Assembly: GCF_029892105.1 (NCBI RefSeq)
Contig: NZ_JARZAJ010000030.1
Location: 17,611-81,610 of the forward strand
Direction: 5' to 3'
Source of the DNA: Kitasatospora sp. GP82
Lineage (GTDB): Bacteria; Actinomycetota; Actinomycetes; Streptomycetales; Streptomycetaceae
Length of the DNA: 64,000 nucleotides
This document shows, one piece after another, positions 60,641 to 64,000 of this stretch; positions within the stretch are counted from its first letter, which is position 1; every line of letters starts with the position of its first letter. Under the pieces are notes generated by a model. The model had not been told where the DNA came from. It saw only the letters and a program-made list of their open reading frames with translations, and did not search any database. The translations under genes and the position numbers were made by a program.

Positions 60641-61134
60641 CGCGATGCGGATCTGGCGGCGGATATCGGTACGGATGCGGCCGAGCAGATCGCCGAACGT
60701 GCCTTCATCGGGAAGCGGCCCGTGCAGGTGCGCGCCACCGCGCTGGAGCCGGCTGCCGTCGCGGGCAGTGAGCTGCTGCTGGGCCGGCTGGTGCGCAATC
60801 TGCTGGACAACGCCTGCCGTTGCGCCGCCACCGAGGTCCTGGTCTCGCTGCGGACGGAGGCGGGGGTGTCCGGCGCCGACCGGGCGAGGCCGGGTGGGCC
60901 GTCCTGACGGTCGGCGACGACGGCCCCGGCATTCCGGCAGCCGAGCGCGAGCGGGTCTTCGAACGGTTCGTGCGGCTGGACTCCGCGCGCGACCGGGCGG
61001 ACGGCGGCGCCGGACTCGGCCTGGCCCTGGTACGCGGCATCGCCCACGACCTCGGCGGCACGGCGGCTGCGGTCGAGCCCTCGACCGGCACCGGTGCGGA
61101 GCTGGTCATCCGGCTGCCCATCGGTACACCGTGA
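60641..61134 (+). pseudogene. Sensor histidine kinase, truncated and frameshifted (ATPase domain only)
   Basis: From the in-frame stop at 60638 the frame reads ADLAADIGTDAAEQIAERAF, then VAGSELLLGRLVRNLLDNAC (N box) and ATEVLVSLRTEAGVSGAD, and then stops. A second frame, shifted at about 60880, continues AVLTVGDDGPGIPAAERERV (G1), FERFVRLDSARDRA, GGAGLGLALVRGIAHDLGG (G2) to TGA 61134. Together these make a HATPase_c domain broken by a frameshift. The sensor, membrane and phospho-acceptor His domains are gone. No response regulator is adjacent. Confidence 0.8.
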
Positions 61135-62611
61135 CCCCGCCACCCATGGCCACCGTCCGGTAGCCCATCGCGGGCAGCGCCTCCCTGAACTGCTTCTGCT
61201 CCGCCGCCGGAACGGGGAAGTCGTCCGGGTCGTCCAGCGCCGCCACCCAGTCCGCGGTGGGCCTGTTCCACGGCGCCGCCCCGCCCGGCGGCGTCAGATA
61301 CGGGAAGAGCGAGACGGTGCAGCGCTCCGTCAGCTGAGGCGCCAGATGGTTGGCGGCAGCCACCGTCACACCGTCCGGTATTGCCGCCAACACCCTTTTG
61401 ACCACGGCGACTTGTGGCGTCGGCGCCGCCAGTGAGGGCACCGGAAGCATCGCAGCGGCCACCACCAGGGCGCCGACCGGCGCCAGCCCCACGGCGATGG
61501 CGCTCCTGCTGCGGGTGCCGGGTGCGGCGGTGCGGACCGGCCGCGTCAGGGTGGTCACCGCACCCCCGCCACCCGAGGGCGAGGGAACCCCCGCGCCGTC
61601 GTAGCGGGCCGGTCGCGCACTCGGTTTCTCAACCAGCGCCCCGCGCCCCGGAGCGTGGCCCAGGCGGCGCAGCCCGTCGACGAAAGCCAGGAAGAGCACC
61701 GGCATCAGCACCGCGTTGTAGTGGTGAAGTGTGTCCCAGTACCCCGGGTTGAGGGACCAGAACCTCGCCGCGAGCGGCAGCACCAGCAGCAGACAGAGCG
61801 GCGAGCACAGCGCGAGCAGCAGCGTCGGCGCCAGCAGGACGGCCGCCAGCGTCCACTTGTCGCCCGGCAGCAGCAGGCGGGCCACCGGGTTGCCACCCGT
61901 CCACTCCCCCGACTCTGCGTAGGTGTAGACGCCCTCCGGGTTCGCGAGCGGGACCAGGACCAGGACGGCCAGCGCCATCGCCATTACTGCCGCCACGGCA
62001 AGTCCCGCGCCGAGCCGGCGGTGTCCCCGCACGAAGAGACAGGCGCCGATCCCGACCACCAGGAGGCCCTGGTCCTCCTTGACCAGCAGCAGCGGCAGCG
62101 CCCAGCACATGGCCGCCACCGCCCGGTCGCACACCAGCGCCTCCACGGCGAAGGCGGCCAGCGGCACTGCGAAGGCCACCTCGTGGAAATCGAAGGCGAG
62201 CGTGGCCCACAGCCCCCAGGACAGCCCGTACGCAAGCCCGATCGCCGCGCCGCCCCACCGGCCCACCGTCCGCATCGCCAGCCTGGTCACCGGGAGCGTC
62301 GAGGCTGCCAGCAGCGCGGCCTGGGCGAGCAGCAGCGTCACCGCCCCCGGAAAGAGCCGGTACACGGGCGCGAGCAGCGCGAGGATCGGGCTGAAGTGGT
62401 CGCCGAGCAGGTTGTAGTCGGCGCCCTTGAGCGCCACCAGCGGCCTGCCGAGCCCCGCGTAGCCGCGCACCGCCTCCTCGAAGATCCCGAGGTCGAATCC
62501 GCTGGTCTCCATCCGCAGATGACGCCCAACCGAGACAGCGCCGTAGACCGCGAACAGCACCAGCGCCAGCACAAGGCGGAGCCGGCGGTCGGTGGAAGAT
62601 CGGATGTTCAT
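61106..62611 (-). CDS. DUF2079 polytopic membrane protein
   Basis: 501 residues from ATG 62611. It has about ten hydrophobic helices and the DUF2079 start (VSVGRHLRMETSGFDLGIFE, YNLLGDHFSPILALLAP, AFDFHEVAFAVPLAAFAVE, LLLVKEDQGLLVVG), which resembles GT-C type glycosyltransferases; the conserved Asp/His loops would be the active site. Function is unknown. About residues 320-375 form a Gly/Pro/Arg-rich insert (GRGALVEKPSARPARYDGAG) whose DNA looks like an intergenic repeat. The 3' end overlaps the end of the histidine-kinase remnant by 29 bp, tail to tail. Confidence 0.85.
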   Translation of the reverse strand: MNIRSSTDRRLRLVLALVLFAVYGAVSVGRHLRMETSGFDLGIFEEAVRGYAGLGRPLVALKGADYNLLGDHFSPILALLAPVYRLFPGAVTLLLAQAALLAASTLPVTRLAMRTVGRWGGAAIGLAYGLSWGLWATLAFDFHEVAFAVPLAAFAVEALVCDRAVAAMCWALPLLLVKEDQGLLVVGIGACLFVRGHRRLGAGLAVAAVMAMALAVLVLVPLANPEGVYTYAESGEWTGGNPVARLLLPGDKWTLAAVLLAPTLLLALCSPLCLLLVLPLAARFWSLNPGYWDTLHHYNAVLMPVLFLAFVDGLRRLGHAPGRGALVEKPSARPARYDGAGVPSPSGGGGAVTTLTRPVRTAAPGTRSRSAIAVGLAPVGALVVAAAMLPVPSLAAPTPQVAVVKRVLAAIPDGVTVAAANHLAPQLTERCTVSLFPYLTPPGGAAPWNRPTADWVAALDDPDDFPVPAAEQKQFREALPAMGYRTVAMGGGVTVYRWAAG

Positions 62612-62822
62612 ACGCGCCGACGCTAGGAGGACCGACCTGAAAGGTTCCTGAACGAACCTGAAGATCCATTCAGACACCCCACCCGATGACGGCATCGGAT
62701 GGCCTGGCTTGTGCCGGATTGTCCAACTCACCTTGCAGGCTGGCCCATTGAGTGCGAAGCTTCCGCCTCAAGCGGTCGCTGGCTCGAAGGAAGCAGGGCG
62801 ACTACCGGGGGAGGATCTGGGC

Positions 62823-63212
62823 ATGACAGGAAGTCTCATCCGGATTGGATACCTACTCGCCTTTCTGGTGGTCACACTGGCAACGGTGCTCAATCCCGAC
62901 CTGTTCAGTCCAGAAGTCTGGCTCCTGGCGGTGGCAGCCGAGTTGGCCGCCGGCCTGCTGCTACTGAGCCTCCTGACGGCGGTGCTGCCCCGTCGACTCC
63001 AGATTTCCACAGCCGGCGCACTGCCCACTTCCGCCGCCCAACGACGGCGACTGGACAGCCTGTTGGTGGCGCTTCGGTTGATCAAGCCTCGATCGGCCGA
63101 TCTCGATGTCGCAGCTCTCGGCGCCGGCATCGGCCTGTACGCCCGCGCAGTCCGTACGGACACCGGGCGGCAGGCGATGTGGGGTGCTGCTCATGTCCAC
63201 GGCGGCGGCTGA
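62823..63212 (+). CDS. Small membrane protein of unknown function
   Basis: 129 residues from ATG 62823 (GGAGG 9 bases upstream). Two hydrophobic helices (LIRIGYLLAFLVVTLATVL and LLAVAAELAAGLLLLSLLTA) are followed by a soluble, basic C-terminus (RRLDSLLVALRLIKPRSADL, AALGAGIGLYARAVRTDTGR). No family recognised. It overlaps the next gene by 20 bp. Confidence 0.55.
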   Translation: MTGSLIRIGYLLAFLVVTLATVLNPDLFSPEVWLLAVAAELAAGLLLLSLLTAVLPRRLQISTAGALPTSAAQRRRLDSLLVALRLIKPRSADLDVAALGAGIGLYARAVRTDTGRQAMWGAAHVHGGG

Positions 63213-63468
63213 CGGGAACGGTCTGATCCGGTGGCGCAGGCAGGGACTGGGGATCGACACGGTGCAGGGCCCGTATACGCTGACCCGCGTGGCCGACTCA
63301 CCAGTCGGCGCGATCGCCCGTCGGCTTCGCGCCACCGAGACGGTACGGCTCTCCGGCACCGGCGAGTTGTCGATTACGGTCCAGGTGACCCCAATGGACC
63401 TTCTGGTACTCCAACATGTCGTGACGGTCTCCCAGTCAGCCGACGGGAGCCCGGCGCCTCAGGCGTGA
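63193..63468 (+). CDS. Small soluble protein of unknown function
   Basis: 91 residues from ATG 63193, inside the end of the gene upstream in another frame, so probably co-translated. It is beta-rich (WRRQGLGIDTVQGPYTLTRV, RLSGTGELSITVQVTPMDLL) with no recognised motif. I cannot assign a role. Confidence 0.5.
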   Translation: MSTAAADGNGLIRWRRQGLGIDTVQGPYTLTRVADSPVGAIARRLRATETVRLSGTGELSITVQVTPMDLLVLQHVVTVSQSADGSPAPQA

Positions 63469-63583
63469 CAGAGACCTGTACTCCGCCTGTTCGGCCTCGC
63501 GCATTCGCGGAGTAGGCGGTCTTTGCCCGACGCCGTAGCCGGGTTGCGGTCGTGCATGGCCAGGGGACCGTACGCTGGCCCGA

Positions 63584-63611
63584 CGGCGGGCAGGCCCTTG
63601 CCTGCCCGCCG
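63584..63611 (+). terminator. Hairpin terminator after the two small genes
   Basis: CGGCGGGCAGGC (63584-63595) / GCCTGCCCGCCG (63600-63611), a perfect 12-bp stem with the 4-base loop CCTT. Confidence 0.85.
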
Positions 63612-63922
63612 CTCTGCCCCGCAGCCCCTGGTCCTGCCCAATGCGGGCACCGGTCCGAGTAGTGGCTCGAGCACGCTTCGCCGCCCGATCCGTGCCTGCG
63701 CGCCGAGCCCCGCTATGGAACGTCGGCGTCGGCCCGCCCCGACCGGCGTGAGCCACGGCCTTCCCGATCAGCGCCAACTCGGAAACACGGATCGGATGCT
63801 GGCCGATCTCGGCGTCCCGCGCTAGGCACTGTCCTGGCGATCACGAGCGGAGCCAGATCACCAACGCCGCGGCTGTGACCGTGCCCAGGAATACGTAGGC
63901 CCGTTTGATGCCCCTATGGATG
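63612..63922. other. Spacer up to the transposase end
   Basis: No gene I can support. GGCACTGTCC at about 63825 may lie near the end of the insertion sequence that begins at the right edge. One minus-strand frame stays open from the edge region to about 63843 (DIHRGIKRAYVFLGTVTAAA) but I do not recognise it. Confidence 0.35.
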
Positions 63923-64000
63923 TCAATCGGCTGACGCTGGTGCAGGGGTCGGATTCCTGGCTGCGGTGATGAGTTGGTAGATCTCGCGGGCGACGTAGCG
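63923..64000 (-). mobile_element. IS110-like transposase, C-terminal end (runs off right edge)
   Basis: 25 codons before TGA 63925-63923 read RYVAREIYQLITAARNPTPA then PASAD. The KRYVAREIY-type helix close to the C-terminus is characteristic of IS110-family DEDD transposases. The rest of the element lies outside the window, so completeness and exact family cannot be judged. Confidence 0.5.

Noticed and set aside
63523..63825. A 100-codon open frame before the right edge
   Set aside because: It contains a perfect terminator hairpin in its middle, has low-complexity composition, no ribosome site and no motif.

Overview
The window is very GC-rich, densely coded, uses GTG starts freely and has strong third-position GC bias. 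Together with the gene families seen (secreted Rhs/LamG proteins, a Pls/PosA-type NRPS, a ROK glucokinase and a complete AllR/PucR-style purine catabolon) this points to a Streptomycetaceae chromosome (Streptomyces or Kitasatospora). No species call is possible from sequence alone. I see no tRNA, rRNA or CRISPR array. All family calls are by reading motifs; no database was searched.

Layout. 1-6.1 kb: a large secreted Rhs-type protein on the minus strand that runs off the left edge, divergent from a secreted DNRLRE/FG-GAP/LamG protein. 6.1-8.8 kb: a decayed SWIM-type gene, acyl-CoA thioesterase II and a TetR regulator. 8.9-14.5 kb: a Pls/PosA-family NRPS behind a sulfite-oxidase-like molybdoenzyme. 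14.6-15.2 kb: a small gene graveyard, with a MerR-type promoter in front of a hydrolase remnant and a BCCT transporter remnant. 15.4-22.2 kb: a BASS-type transporter, an orphan DUF2398 (Wadjet JetB-like) protein, a fatty-acid-hydroxylase/YhhN pair, a Gly/His/Glu-repeat surface protein and exonuclease III. 22.4-28.4 kb: gamma-glutamyltransferase and a tightly overlapped sugar ABC importer plus ROK kinase operon. 28.7-31.1 kb: an esterase, two truncated genes abutting each other, and a 124-bp palindromic element.

31-60 kb is mostly a purine catabolism region. PucR is divergent from xdhB-xdhC-xdhA, an AzgA-like purine permease and an XdhC-type accessory factor. A five-gene lipid/xenobiotic-looking block (EphD-like hydrolase-SDR fusion, M24 hydrolase, ferredoxin reductase, ferritin-like metal-dependent hydrolase) interrupts it. 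It resumes with an IclR regulator (probable AllR), allB-alc-catalase, glycerate kinase, tartronate semialdehyde reductase, hydroxypyruvate isomerase, a small thiamine-binding-like/HTH pair, uraD-uraH-uricase, a NAT-family urate/xanthine permease and an 8-oxoguanine-deaminase-type amidohydrolase. Together these take purine bases through xanthine, urate, 5-hydroxyisourate, OHCU, allantoin and allantoate to ureidoglycolate/glyoxylate, and then tartronate semialdehyde to glycerate to 2-phosphoglycerate. Glyoxylate carboligase is not in the window. A shared palindromic box (TTCAACAAAN-T/C-GT...) sits over or near the promoters of allB, hyi and uraD and is the likely AllR operator.

60.6-64 kb: a frameshifted histidine-kinase remnant, a DUF2079 membrane protein, two small unknown genes and the C-terminal end of an IS110-like transposase at the right edge.
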